Positions 56,713 through 64,000 of a stretch of 64,000 bases of DNA are shown here, piece after piece. How positions within the stretch are numbered: position 1 is the first letter of the stretch; each line of letters starts with the position of its first letter. The notes under the pieces were generated by a model, which worked only from the letters and a program-made list of their open reading frames with translations, ran no database searches and was not told the DNA's origin. This stretch comes from CAZNPH01 sp964574985 (GTDB taxonomy: Bacteria; Bacteroidota; Bacteroidia; Bacteroidales; SM23-62): assembly GCA_964574985.1 (NCBI GenBank), contig CAZNPH010000020.1, positions 1-64,000 of the forward strand. The letters are read 5' to 3'. Both the position numbers and the translations under genes were made by a program.

Positions 56713-57705
56713 ATGAAAAAAATCAAATCCATTTTGTTTTTGTTTGCTTTGGCCGGACTGTCATGGACGGTTGCCGCCCAGAGCTTCGAACCCGTTAACA
56801 AAAATGCCACAAAGGAAGCAAGGGGTCTTCTGGAATATCTTTACAGCATCCGGGGGGAATACATCCTGTCGGGCCAGCACAATTACGGGCATGAACTGAC
56901 CCGTTCAACCGATTCCATTGTTGCCTTCACAGGAAAAGTCCCCGCCGTCTGGGGAAGTGATTTCATTCCCTATGATTTTGAAACGGAAATCGATCAGCAT
57001 GTTACCACGGAGGAGACCATCAGACAACATGAAAAAGGATCCATAATCACCCTGATGTACCATCAGGGCCGTCCCTATGAAGACTCCCTGGGGCATTTCA
57101 GGGACAAAATGAGCCGGGAGGAATGGAATGCCCTGGTCACCCCGGGAACGGAGATCCACAATACCTGGCTGAAGGATATGGATAAGGTAGCAGGTTACCT
57201 GAAGTTGTTGCAGAAAAACAAGATACCGGTATTGTGGAGGCCCTATCACGAAATGAACGGAGGATGGTTCTGGTGGGGACAGAAGCTGGGCCCCAACGGA
57301 TATGTGAAACTCTGGAAAATGCTTTATGACCGGTTTACCAACCACCACAAGCTCAACAACCTGATCTGGGTATGGAATGCCAACGCACCGCTTGAAAGGC
57401 CAAATGCGGATCTGTCCTATCATTTGTTTTACCCGGGCAACGAATATGTTGACGTACTTGCCGCAGATGTTTACAGGGGCGACTATAAGCAATCCCACCA
57501 TGATCAGCTGGTCGAACTGGGGAAAGGCAAACTGATCGCCCTGGGTGAGATCGGTCAGGTCCCCGAACCGGAGGTCCTGGAACAGCAATCCCAATGGGCA
57601 TGGTTTATGATCTGGGCCCGTTTCCCCTGGAGAGCCAACGACAAGGAAGCCGTCAAGGCCCTGTATAACCATCCCAGGGTCCTGACCCGGGATGAAACCG
57701 AATGA
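56713..57705 (+). CDS. GH26 beta-mannanase-like glycosidase, secreted
   Basis: This 330-residue protein has a signal peptide ending near VAAQS. The GH26 acid/base is Glu180 in WRPYHEMNGGWFWWG and the nucleophile is Glu279 in IALGEIGQVP. Length and motifs fit mannanases and related enzymes; GH26 also includes xylan- and mannan-acting exo enzymes. It is the first gene of unit 6, placed behind two tandem promoter elements. Its presence hints at beta-linked mannose or a related sugar in the substrate. Confidence 0.92.
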   Translation: MKKIKSILFLFALAGLSWTVAAQSFEPVNKNATKEARGLLEYLYSIRGEYILSGQHNYGHELTRSTDSIVAFTGKVPAVWGSDFIPYDFETEIDQHVTTEETIRQHEKGSIITLMYHQGRPYEDSLGHFRDKMSREEWNALVTPGTEIHNTWLKDMDKVAGYLKLLQKNKIPVLWRPYHEMNGGWFWWGQKLGPNGYVKLWKMLYDRFTNHHKLNNLIWVWNANAPLERPNADLSYHLFYPGNEYVDVLAADVYRGDYKQSHHDQLVELGKGKLIALGEIGQVPEPEVLEQQSQWAWFMIWARFPWRANDKEAVKALYNHPRVLTRDETE

Positions 57706-57782
57706 CATTTTCAACCGGCCTGCCCTTGCAGGTAACCGGAAAAGTGGAAATAAGAAAAGATAAACACAAATATCCAATAAAC

Positions 57783-59120
57783 ATGGACAAATCAAGAAGA
57801 GACTTTGTACGCAGTGTATTGATCACTTCCGGGGGTGCCCTGGCCATGCCGGCCGGTACACTTGAGGAAACTTCCCTTCATACGGGCAGGAAGACCGTAA
57901 AGAGCAAAAATCCGATGATCGGAATGCAGATTGACCCGGAAGCCATACGAGGACAGGATATCGGGCAGGTTTGTGACGAAATGCAGAAACTGGCCCCGGT
58001 CAATGCTTTCCATTATTTTTACAGGGACGTGGATGTGAAACGCGGAGAGAATTATCACGGAGGAACGGAATTCAGATGCGAAAAGGCCATGCTCGATTCA
58101 ATGGGAAGGGACACCATCGACCGGATGTATGAAGCTGCTTCCTCACGCGGCATAGATATCTATATGGGAGGCGGGGAATTGTACTGGGGCAATTGTATCG
58201 AAAAATTCCCACAGGCCTGCCAGATCGATTGCTTTGGAAAGACAAACAGACGTTCCTGTATGAATATCCCCGAATGGAGAGCATTCCAGAAAGCGGCCCA
58301 TGTCGATCTGCTGAAACAGCATCCGTATCTTTCGGGATTTCTTTTCATGCACGAACGAAACGGACCGATGGCAAGGATATTCAGACCGTTATCATGGTGG
58401 TCGGAAGCATTTGATCCCGGACCCGTATGTTTCTGTGAGCACTGTTGCCGGAAGGGGGAAGAATTGGGAATAGATGTGGATAATGCACGGAATGGTTTCC
58501 GTGAGATCGTGAAACTTTTCAAGGAAAAGGACTCTTTTGCCCTGCGGGACGGGGCAATGATCGCTTTTTACCGTCTTCTGTGTGAATATCCGGAAGTACT
58601 GGCCTGGGAAAAAATGCAATGGGACACCGTCCATGAATACAGAAAAGAGCTGACGGATGCCATGCGGGATACATTGAAAAACATATCCATCGGTTGTCAT
58701 TTTCAGCACAGCGGAGCCCGCTATAAAAAATATGTTGACCAGGCGCGTACTTCCTTTCTGATGGATTGTGATGAGAAAACCACTCATTTGCTTTTCAGTG
58801 CCTGGTTCAACAGGGATCCTGAAAACGGCCGTGAGATGTTCGGAGATAACCCGAAAGAGCAATCGGCTTTCGGGCCGGACTGGGTGGAGGCTGAAGTACG
58901 CCGGATAGCAAAAGGATTTGCTCCCCGGCCGACCAATGCCGGACTCGGCATAGGTGTTCCGGGAGGAGAAAAAACCGAAACCCCTGAACTCATTGCTGAC
59001 TGCACAGAGGCCTGCTTCCGTGGCGGCACGGAGGGGATCATTATTTCAAGGCACTATTCAGAAATAAAGCCGGAACTGCTCCGTGCATGCGGGGATGTTA
59101 TTCGAGATCACATTGCTTGA
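57783..59120 (+). CDS. Tat-exported barrel protein of unknown family (paralogue 2)
   Basis: This 445-residue protein has a Tat signal (KSRRDFVRS). It is a close paralogue of the protein at 54909: both have RDTIDRMYE, GNCIEKFP, CQIDCFG and FLFMHERNG with Glu191 at the same number. The cysteine cluster here is CFCEHCC. The C-terminal GIGVPGGEKTETPE and SRHYSEIKPELLRACGD are conserved. ATG 57783 begins the Tat signal; an earlier ATG at 57702 overlaps GH26. Function unknown; a glycosidase or isomerase role is inferred only from context. Confidence 0.6.
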   Translation: MDKSRRDFVRSVLITSGGALAMPAGTLEETSLHTGRKTVKSKNPMIGMQIDPEAIRGQDIGQVCDEMQKLAPVNAFHYFYRDVDVKRGENYHGGTEFRCEKAMLDSMGRDTIDRMYEAASSRGIDIYMGGGELYWGNCIEKFPQACQIDCFGKTNRRSCMNIPEWRAFQKAAHVDLLKQHPYLSGFLFMHERNGPMARIFRPLSWWSEAFDPGPVCFCEHCCRKGEELGIDVDNARNGFREIVKLFKEKDSFALRDGAMIAFYRLLCEYPEVLAWEKMQWDTVHEYRKELTDAMRDTLKNISIGCHFQHSGARYKKYVDQARTSFLMDCDEKTTHLLFSAWFNRDPENGREMFGDNPKEQSAFGPDWVEAEVRRIAKGFAPRPTNAGLGIGVPGGEKTETPELIADCTEACFRGGTEGIIISRHYSEIKPELLRACGDVIRDHIA

Positions 59121-59178
59121 GTTTTCGAAATGAACCCATACATTTTCATTTGTATGTAAATTGTAAAAACAACGCATT

Positions 59179-60240
59179 ATGGAAAAGAAAAAGATCAACC
59201 GCAGGAATTTTCTGGGGACCGGACTGGCGGCTGCGGCTTCAGTCGCCGTTGGCAGAACTTTTGCTGCTGAGAAAAAAACATTTCCGCCCCTGCTGAAAAC
59301 GAATGAGGAGCATCCTTTCAATCCCAGAACCTACAATGCCATGCCCACCCATTCTTTCGGCAGAACAGGCTACAAGGTGGGCATTCTGAGTCTGGGAGGC
59401 CAGGCAACCATTGAAAGACAAGGAACCGAGGAAGAATCTGAAAAGATCATTAATCGCGCAATTGATCTGGGTGTTAATTACATCGACACGGCTGCCGCGT
59501 ACGGACGTGGACAGAGCCAGCTAAACATCGGAAGGGTTATGAAAACCCGCCGCAACGAGGTATGGCTCTCCACCAAGACCCATGATCGAACCTATGACGG
59601 TTCAATGCGGTGGCTCGAGGACAGTCTGAACAAACTGCAGACCGACCACATTGATCTGTGGCAGCTCCATAACATTCAGCGGCAGGAAGAAGTCGACCGG
59701 ATCTTTGACGGAGACGGGGCCATCAAAGCACTCGAAAAAGCCAAATCGGAAGGAACGGTCAGGCACCTCGGGATTACCGGCCACTATGAGCCGATTGTGC
59801 TCATAAAAGCCATAAAAAGGTATCCCTTCGATGCCATCCTGATGGCTGTCAATGCAGCCGACACACATTATCTCAGTCTAAAGCGTTACCTGCTGCCCGA
59901 AGCCCAGAAACTGGGTATGGCCATCATTGGCATGAAGGTAGCCACCCGGGGACGGATGCTTTCCTGCTGGACCCCGCCCCCCATTGATCAGCAGCCGGCA
60001 CGCATGGCAACCAAAAAGCCGGGAACCATCACCATCCGGGAAGCTCTGAACTACAACATGAGTCTGCCGGTCAGCACCACCATCATCGGGGTGGACAATG
60101 TAGCCCAGATCGAGGAGGACGTGAAGATCGCCTCTGAATTCTCCCCGCTGAGTCCGGATGAAATGGAAGAGATCGAATTCAAGACCCTTCCCATTGTTCG
60201 CCAGGGCCTGTATTTCCGGCGCTGGGAACTGGGAGCTTAA
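59179..60240 (+). CDS. Tat-exported aldo/keto reductase
   Basis: This 353-residue enzyme has a Tat signal (NRRNFLGTG). The AKR tetrad is complete: Asp103 and Tyr108 (YIDTAAAYG), Lys133 (STKTHD) and His164 (WQLHNI). Tat export allows it to be folded with NADP(H) before transport. Periplasmic AKRs are unusual, and with the Gfo/Idh protein at 29772 they suggest redox chemistry on glycan fragments outside the cytoplasm. Sulfatase follows after 31 bp. Confidence 0.87.
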   Translation: MEKKKINRRNFLGTGLAAAASVAVGRTFAAEKKTFPPLLKTNEEHPFNPRTYNAMPTHSFGRTGYKVGILSLGGQATIERQGTEEESEKIINRAIDLGVNYIDTAAAYGRGQSQLNIGRVMKTRRNEVWLSTKTHDRTYDGSMRWLEDSLNKLQTDHIDLWQLHNIQRQEEVDRIFDGDGAIKALEKAKSEGTVRHLGITGHYEPIVLIKAIKRYPFDAILMAVNAADTHYLSLKRYLLPEAQKLGMAIIGMKVATRGRMLSCWTPPPIDQQPARMATKKPGTITIREALNYNMSLPVSTTIIGVDNVAQIEEDVKIASEFSPLSPDEMEEIEFKTLPIVRQGLYFRRWELGA

Positions 60241-60242
60241 TG

Positions 60243-60260
60243 TTTTTTTTTTTACTTTAG
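60243..60260 (+). promoter_or_regulatory. 11-T tract and -7-like element before a sulfatase
   Basis: Eleven consecutive T (60243-60253) run directly into TACTTTAG (60253-60260), one mismatch from TAnnTTTG. The sulfatase starts 11 bp later. The tract could end the upstream transcript or tune the promoter. A T-tract within the promoter spacer is a place where slippage could alter expression. Confidence 0.35.
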
Positions 60261-60271
60261 GACGCATATTT

Positions 60272-61621
60272 ATGAAGAACCCTGTTTTAATAGCCGTACC
60301 GGCACTGGCCTGCAGTCTTTCCTGCACCGGCCCTGGACAGAACCGGCAAAATGAGCGCAGCCTGCCCCCCAATGTGATCCTCATCATGGCCGACGATATG
60401 GGCTATGAATGCCTGGGAACGTATGGCAGCGCCGAGTATGACACCCCCAACCTGGACCGCCTGGCCGAAAAGGGGGTCAGGATGGATCATTGCTACGCAC
60501 AGCCCCTGTGCACCCCATCCAGGGTCAAGATCATGACCGGGAAATACAATGCCCGCAATTACACATATTTCGGGTATCTGAATCCGGGAGAAAAAACTTT
60601 CGGGAACATGATGAAGGAAGCAGGTTATGCCACCTGCATCGCCGGCAAATGGCAGCTGAACGGGATTGGCCGCGATCCTGAAGGCCACCTGGACAGGACC
60701 CGCCCCTATCATTTCGGCTTCGACGAGTATTGCCTCTGGCAACTGGACAAAACCAAGCATGAAGGCCGTGAGCGATACGGAAATCCGCTCATCGTGCAAA
60801 ACGAAAAAGAGCTGGAAAATATGCAGGACGAATACGGTCCGGATGTTTTCTGCGATTACATCCTGGAGTACATGGAAAGGAAAAAAGACACGAACTTTTT
60901 TGTGTATTACCCCATGGTGCTGGTGCATTCCCCGTTCGTCCCCACACCGGAATCGGTGGAATGGGCGGACCCCTCCCTCCGGTACAAAAATGACACGGCG
61001 TTTTTCGGGGACATGATGCATTACACCGACAAGATCGTGGGACGGATTGTCGGCAGACTGGATTCCCTGGGCCTGCTTGAGCACACCTTGCTGATCTTCA
61101 CGGCTGACAACGGAACCAGCGGGAGCATTTATTCGGACATGCGGGACGGCACCACCATACGGGGTGGCAAGGGATTGATGACCGATGCGGGCACCCGGGT
61201 CCCCATGATCGCCTGGTGGAAGGGCCACACCCTGAAAGGAGCGGTGCTGGATGCACTGGTGGATTTCAGTGATTTTCTGCCCACACTGGCCGGACTGGCC
61301 GGTCATGAACCCGGTGATAAATACGGAAGGGACGGAAAAAGCTTTCTCCCCCTGATCACCGGAAACAACGGTGAGCCGAAAGAATACATATATATGTATT
61401 ACGAAGATCATTTTGGCATTTTCCCCGGAGGGGAATTCTTGCGGGACCGGCAATACAAGCTGTACGGGGACGGCCGGTTTTTTGACGTACTGAACGACCC
61501 CCTTGAAAAAGATCCCCTGTCCGGGCGGGAACTGACCCCCCGGCAATCCCAACGGAAAAACCGCTTCCGGGAAATTCTCGAACGCAAACAAACCATAGAA
61601 AACATCTACGAAAGAAAGTAA
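60272..61621 (+). CDS. Cys-type S1 sulfatase, lipoprotein
   Basis: This 449-residue sulfatase has a lipoprotein-like signal (Cys14 or Cys18). MADDMGYECLGTYG carries metal ligands and Cys80 in LCTPSRVKIMTG is the formylglycine site. The usual GKWHLG reads GKWQLNG, replacing the His that often contacts sulfate. FTADNGTSGS completes the metal site. ATG 60272 begins the signal; a longer in-frame start lies inside the reductase gene. It is short and lacks the usual ELYDL-type tail. Confidence 0.88.
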   Translation: MKNPVLIAVPALACSLSCTGPGQNRQNERSLPPNVILIMADDMGYECLGTYGSAEYDTPNLDRLAEKGVRMDHCYAQPLCTPSRVKIMTGKYNARNYTYFGYLNPGEKTFGNMMKEAGYATCIAGKWQLNGIGRDPEGHLDRTRPYHFGFDEYCLWQLDKTKHEGRERYGNPLIVQNEKELENMQDEYGPDVFCDYILEYMERKKDTNFFVYYPMVLVHSPFVPTPESVEWADPSLRYKNDTAFFGDMMHYTDKIVGRIVGRLDSLGLLEHTLLIFTADNGTSGSIYSDMRDGTTIRGGKGLMTDAGTRVPMIAWWKGHTLKGAVLDALVDFSDFLPTLAGLAGHEPGDKYGRDGKSFLPLITGNNGEPKEYIYMYYEDHFGIFPGGEFLRDRQYKLYGDGRFFDVLNDPLEKDPLSGRELTPRQSQRKNRFREILERKQTIENIYERK

Positions 61622-61690
61622 TCATCATTTGTCAGGAACCTGCGTTTTTTCCTTGATTGGCTATTTGGTTATATTTTAAGGTACAAAAAA

Positions 61691-63631
61691 ATGAAAAAAA
61701 ACATTCGGGAAACAGCTATTTTTGGAGCCACTTTACTGGCCGGAACAACCTGCTTTATGTTTGCGTCCGCGGAAGATGAGACCCCGGACCGGCCCAATAT
61801 CATCCTGATCCTGTGCGATGACATGGGGTACTCAGACATCGGCTGCTTCGGCGGGGAGATCAGTACCCCGAACATTGATTACATGGCGGAAAACGGGGTG
61901 AAGTTCACCCGGTTCTACAATACGGCCAAAAGCTTTCCCACCCGGGCTGCGCTGCTGACCGGACTCTACGCATACCAGTCGCGGTCGGGGAACGAATGGC
62001 ATCTGCCCATGGAAAATTGTGTGTTCATCCCGGAACTACTGAAAAGCCGTGGATACAGGACTTTCTGGACGGGCAAATGGCATCTGCACGACCGGCCGGA
62101 TGAAAGAGGGTTTGACAGGAACTTCGGATTCCTCAATCAGGGTTTCATTCCCAATTGTTTTGCTCCTCATCTTCCCGGACCAATGTATCCATGGGTGCCC
62201 GGTCATCAGGTGCAAGCCCCTCCCTGGCTGGTGGAGGATTCCCTTTATCAGACATATGTATCAGAGGATACCGGTTTTTATGCCACCGATGCATTTACCT
62301 CCAGGGCCATCGGCTGGATAGAGGAGAATCAGGAAGGCAGCGGAGATCCTTTCTTTCTGTACCTGGCCTACAATGCGCCCCACTGGCCCCTGCAGGCCCC
62401 CGGGGAAGATGTCAAAAAGTATCTGGGCAGGTACATGGAAGGATGGGATAAACTGCGCGAGGAGCGTTACCGGAGGATGCAGGAAATGGGGATCATCGAC
62501 AAGGACTGGCCCCTGACCCCGCGCGGACCACGGGTTCCGGCCTGGGAGGATGTGGAGGACAAGGTGTACATGGACCGCCGCATGGCCGTCTATGCCGCCA
62601 TGATCGACCGCATGGACCAAAACATCGGCCGGTTGCTTGACAAACTCCGGGAACTTGGCATCGAGGAAAACACCCTGATTCTATTCCTTTCAGACAACGG
62701 GGCAGAACCGGGCTACTTCAGAGAAGGAAACCATGCTATCGGCACATTACTCTCATTCGAAAGCTATGGCAGGGGCTGGGCGAATTTCTGCAACACCCCG
62801 TTCCGGAGATATAAACTGGAAAATCATGAAGGAGGCATCGCCACCCCGCTGGTTGCCTACTGGCCTGCCGGGATCAGTGACCGGGGAAGGATCTGCCGTG
62901 AACCCGGTCACCTGGTGGATATCATGGCCACGGTGGCCGATGTGTCCCAGGCAGAATATCCCCAATACCTGAACGGGGAAAAGATCATTCCCATGCAGGG
63001 GGTAAGCCTTCTACCCGGACTCAGGGATGAATCTGTTCACCAGCACGACCACATTTTCTTCAGCCGTCCCAGAGGCGAAGCGGTCATCCGGGGGAAACGG
63101 AAACTGGTCCGGCTGAATCCGGGACCCTGGGAGTTGTATGACATGGAAAAAGACCGGGTGGAAATGAACGACCTGGCCGGAGAATACCCTGAAAAGGTCT
63201 ATGAACTGAATGCCGCCTGGAAGGCCTGGGCTATATACTCGAATGTGAGAAACTGGACAGCCCGGCAGGATCCCTTCAATCCGGAGCCTTATGTCAGGGC
63301 GGTGAACATTTCCCCGACGGAGGTCAGGAAAAAAGGGGAACAGGATTTCCAGTTCGAACTGAGGCTTGAAAACGACATGAACCATCCCATGCAGTTCAAC
63401 GGGCGGTTTGAAGACAATGAAAAGGCGGAGATCGGGCAGGGAAAAAGCGTGGAAACCACATTGGCCCCGGGCGAAGTGAAGAACATACAGGTTAGGGGCC
63501 GGCTGACCAAGGATGCAGGAAAAATGGAACATCTGATATTCAGCTGGAGCAATGCCTATGTCAACGAATACAGGGTGGACCTTGGCAAAAAGTGTCTGGA
63601 AAACGGTACCCTGAGTGTTCTCGTTGACTGA
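61691..63631 (+). CDS. Ser-type S1 sulfatase with C-terminal beta domain, secreted
   Basis: This 646-residue sulfatase has a signal peptide (about residues 1-27). LCDDMGYSDIGCFGG carries metal ligands. The active-site motif is AKSFPTRAALLTG, so Ser81 is the residue converted to formylglycine. TGKWHLHDRPDERG and LSDNGAEPGYFR complete the site. Residues of about 537-646 form a beta-rich extension (PTEVRKKGEQDFQFELRL). Together with the protein at 52174 it makes two Ser-type enzymes that need a maturase from elsewhere in the genome. Confidence 0.9.
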   Translation: MKKNIRETAIFGATLLAGTTCFMFASAEDETPDRPNIILILCDDMGYSDIGCFGGEISTPNIDYMAENGVKFTRFYNTAKSFPTRAALLTGLYAYQSRSGNEWHLPMENCVFIPELLKSRGYRTFWTGKWHLHDRPDERGFDRNFGFLNQGFIPNCFAPHLPGPMYPWVPGHQVQAPPWLVEDSLYQTYVSEDTGFYATDAFTSRAIGWIEENQEGSGDPFFLYLAYNAPHWPLQAPGEDVKKYLGRYMEGWDKLREERYRRMQEMGIIDKDWPLTPRGPRVPAWEDVEDKVYMDRRMAVYAAMIDRMDQNIGRLLDKLRELGIEENTLILFLSDNGAEPGYFREGNHAIGTLLSFESYGRGWANFCNTPFRRYKLENHEGGIATPLVAYWPAGISDRGRICREPGHLVDIMATVADVSQAEYPQYLNGEKIIPMQGVSLLPGLRDESVHQHDHIFFSRPRGEAVIRGKRKLVRLNPGPWELYDMEKDRVEMNDLAGEYPEKVYELNAAWKAWAIYSNVRNWTARQDPFNPEPYVRAVNISPTEVRKKGEQDFQFELRLENDMNHPMQFNGRFEDNEKAEIGQGKSVETTLAPGEVKNIQVRGRLTKDAGKMEHLIFSWSNAYVNEYRVDLGKKCLENGTLSVLVD

Positions 63632-63667
63632 TAAAAAATCTTTTATCTCAAACAGTAAAGTATTTTC

Positions 63668-64000
63668 ATGAACATATACAAATTGCTGCAATGCAGCCTG
63701 CTGATCACTCTGAGCCTGTTTCTTTTTACGGGCTGCGCAGATCAGAAAGACAAGGTGCAGATTTCCACAGATACCGAAGATCCGAAAATCCGGTTCGCCA
63801 TCAAGGAAATTGAATCTGCTTCGGTTTCTGTTTCCGGAAAAAAGAAAATCCTGATCAAACTTTCCGTCCGGCCCGAAAGTCCGGCCCTGCAACCCGAAGG
63901 ATTCAGCATCAAAAAGGAAGGCAATACAATACATGTCACCGGTGCGGATGCTGCAGGTGCAATGTACGGCGGACTCGAACTGGCGGAACAAATCAGGATA
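63668..64000 (+). CDS. Lipoprotein, GH20/GH67-type N-terminal domain, cut by window end
   Basis: The first 111 codons are visible. A lipobox (LFTGC, Cys23) ends the signal. VTGADAAGAMYGGLELAEQ (about 91-109) is the hallmark of the N-terminal domain found in beta-hexosaminidases (GH20b) and alpha-glucuronidases (GH67N). The catalytic part lies beyond base 64000, so hexosaminidase or glucuronidase cannot be told apart. It sits 36 bp after the Ser-type sulfatase and probably belongs to the same operon. Confidence 0.75.
   Translation, partial: MNIYKLLQCSLLITLSLFLFTGCADQKDKVQISTDTEDPKIRFAIKEIESASVSVSGKKKILIKLSVRPESPALQPEGFSIKKEGNTIHVTGADAAGAMYGGLELAEQIRI

Noticed and set aside
60287..61591. Minus-strand open frame (434 codons) inside a sulfatase gene
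   Set aside because: The plus strand carries the full sulfatase signature (Cys80 and metal motifs); the antisense translation has no family features.
1..64000. CRISPR arrays, tRNA and rRNA genes
   Set aside because: I saw no regularly spaced short repeats and no tRNA- or rRNA-like sequence on either strand, though I could not run a dedicated search.

Overview
The window reads as a large sulfated-glycan degradation locus from a marine-type Bacteroidota, probably near Marinilabiliales/Prolixibacteraceae. The phylum call rests on Bacteroidota-style lipoprotein signals, Tat signals of the RRDFIKK type, A-rich leaders without Shine-Dalgarno sites, and promoters resembling the -33 TTTG / -7 TAnnTTTG consensus. 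Every supported gene is on the + strand and gene spacing is tight. I see no tRNA, rRNA, CRISPR array, SusC/SusD pair, polysaccharide lyase, transcription regulator or sulfatase-maturing enzyme in these 64 kb.

Layout. Unit 1 (1-13643): a 5'-truncated FAD oxidoreductase, GH3, sulfatase with a LamG-like tail, esterase, a sulfatase C-terminal remnant, a beta-helix protein, and a 1395-residue sulfatase-HEAT-beta-helix fusion. Unit 2 (13791-29701): a sulfatase cassette bounded by a 121-bp direct repeat, then a TIM-barrel isomerase, GH31, two beta-propellers, GH78, YdjC deacetylase, a Tat TIM-barrel lipoprotein and GH106. Unit 3 (29707-37634): Tat Gfo/Idh oxidoreductase, sulfatase, Na+/solute symporter, aldo/keto reductase and a GHL6-like hydrolase. 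Unit 4 (37700-50549): a cyclase-family hydrolase, two GH42-like paralogues, a GH43-like remnant, sulfatase, a broken gene, a GH78-like enzyme, esterase, TIM barrel and KDG kinase. Unit 5 (50727-56336): two sulfatases, a GH43-like propeller and a Tat protein of unknown family. Unit 6 (56452-end): GH26, a paralogue of that Tat protein, Tat aldo/keto reductase, two sulfatases and the start of a GH20/GH67-type lipoprotein.

How the genes fit together. Nine intact sulfatases (seven Cys-type, two Ser-type) would desulfate the glycan. GH78, GH106 and the GH78-like enzyme suggest rhamnose, GH26/GH3/GH31/GH43-like enzymes cut other linkages, and esterases plus a deacetylase remove acyl groups. The symporter would import released sugar, TIM-barrel isomerases and reductases would process it, and KDG kinase points to a uronate branch. 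A sulfated, rhamnose- and uronate-containing algal polysaccharide is the best guess, but the substrate is not proven.

The most unusual feature is a repeated element punctuating the locus. Five copies of a promoter-like block with a conserved 19-bp spacer lie at the starts of units 3-6 (two in tandem before GH26). Two copies carry an almost complete hairpin-rich module upstream of the promoter, with one compensatory base-pair change. Other notable features are the sulfatase-HEAT-beta-helix fusion, the duplication that gives a sulfatase its start codon, three gene remnants at low-GC junctions, and an uncharacterised Tat-exported protein pair.
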